DNA from: Aradus depressus
Taxonomy: Eukaryota > Arthropoda > Insecta > Hemiptera > Aradidae
Direction: 5' to 3'
NCBI GenBank assembly: GCA_963662175.1
Contig: OY759221.1
Coordinates: forward strand, 21,935,027-21,999,026
DNA length: 64,000 nt
Shown: positions 63,791-64,000 of the stretch, in pieces
Layout of the letters: every line of letters starts with the position of its first letter
Numbering within the stretch: the first letter of the stretch is position 1
Translations under genes and position numbers: made by a program
The notes under the pieces: model-generated
Seen by the model: only the letters and a program-made list of their open reading frames with translations
Told to the model about the DNA's origin: nothing
The model's database searches: none

Positions 63791-64000
63791 AGTTAGTCCA
63801 CTACATCTGCCTACCACCAAGTAATATATGGTCATAAAAATGTGTATATCGAAATATTTTATAAATTAGATAATAGATAAGGTAATAGAATAATATAAGT
63901 ATGCGTTACAATTTATACATTATTTAGAACTATTTCCTACGGAAATTTATTTTAGATTTTTGATGTGCTGTATTATTGTTCTTATTGGTCCTATCTCAAA
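63791..64000. other. AT-rich end of the window
   Basis: Nothing recognised. Confidence 0.4.

Overview
This is AT-rich eukaryotic DNA, almost certainly from an arthropod and most likely an insect. The evidence is a mobile-element complement typical of insects (hAT, mariner, pogo/Tigger, Jockey-type LINEs, Penelope-like ends, tRNA-derived SINEs), insect-type TTAGG repeats at the 3' ends of the SINEs, and arthropod-style TCAGT initiators. I cannot name the species. No bacterial-style operon, rRNA gene or CRISPR array is present. A run of exactly 200 N (45437-45636) shows that this is a scaffold with a gap.

Almost everything that can be recognised is repeat. Three families dominate. SINE-A has a tRNA-like head with perfect A and B boxes, about 340-356 bp in all, and its full copies end in (CCTAA)n; about 25 copies or fragments are present. 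A hairpin-ended repeat, called HER here, is about 370-540 bp with the palindrome CGGTGA-T-TCACCG at one end and a hairpin around TATACTTCGTATA flanked by ACTTCCCC at the other; about 33 copies or fragments are present. A group of palindromic, Penelope-like ends carries hammerhead-ribozyme cores. The best ribozyme, at 63535-63573 on the minus strand, has all three stems and the complete catalytic core. Between these lie a second SINE family (SINE-B), several hAT elements with duplicated target sites, a mariner with a D..41..D catalytic spacing, Tigger and pogo remnants, three LINE fragments, and tandem arrays with periods of 52, 83, 120 and 51 bp.

Layout: 0-3 kb is a cluster of SINE-A and SINE-B, with SINE-B inside SINE-A. 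4-6.7 kb is the 52-bp satellite with a 31-unit higher-order repeat. 7.5-9.5 kb is a three-level nest (TIR element in SINE-A in HER). 10-22 kb is mainly HER copies, with one candidate first exon at 18.4 kb. 23-35 kb is dense with hAT, SINE, Tigger and LINE insertions. 36-50 kb holds a pogo MITE, a Jockey remnant, more SINEs, a large inverted repeat next to the gap and the 83-bp array. 50-57 kb is the least repetitive part; it holds a paired X-box promoter candidate (51.5 kb) and a GC-rich polyglutamine first exon (56.86 kb). 60-64 kb holds the 51-bp array, a full HER, the mariner and the ribozyme palindrome.

The nested insertions give a relative order of activity: HER copies are oldest; SINE-A, LINEs and Penelope-like ends entered HER; hAT, SINE-B and the AGTT-target TIR element entered SINE-A; and one SINE-A entered a hAT. 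Host genes are represented only by two candidate 5' exons with splice donors and by promoter-like islands, so any genes here must have very long introns or lie mostly outside the window.
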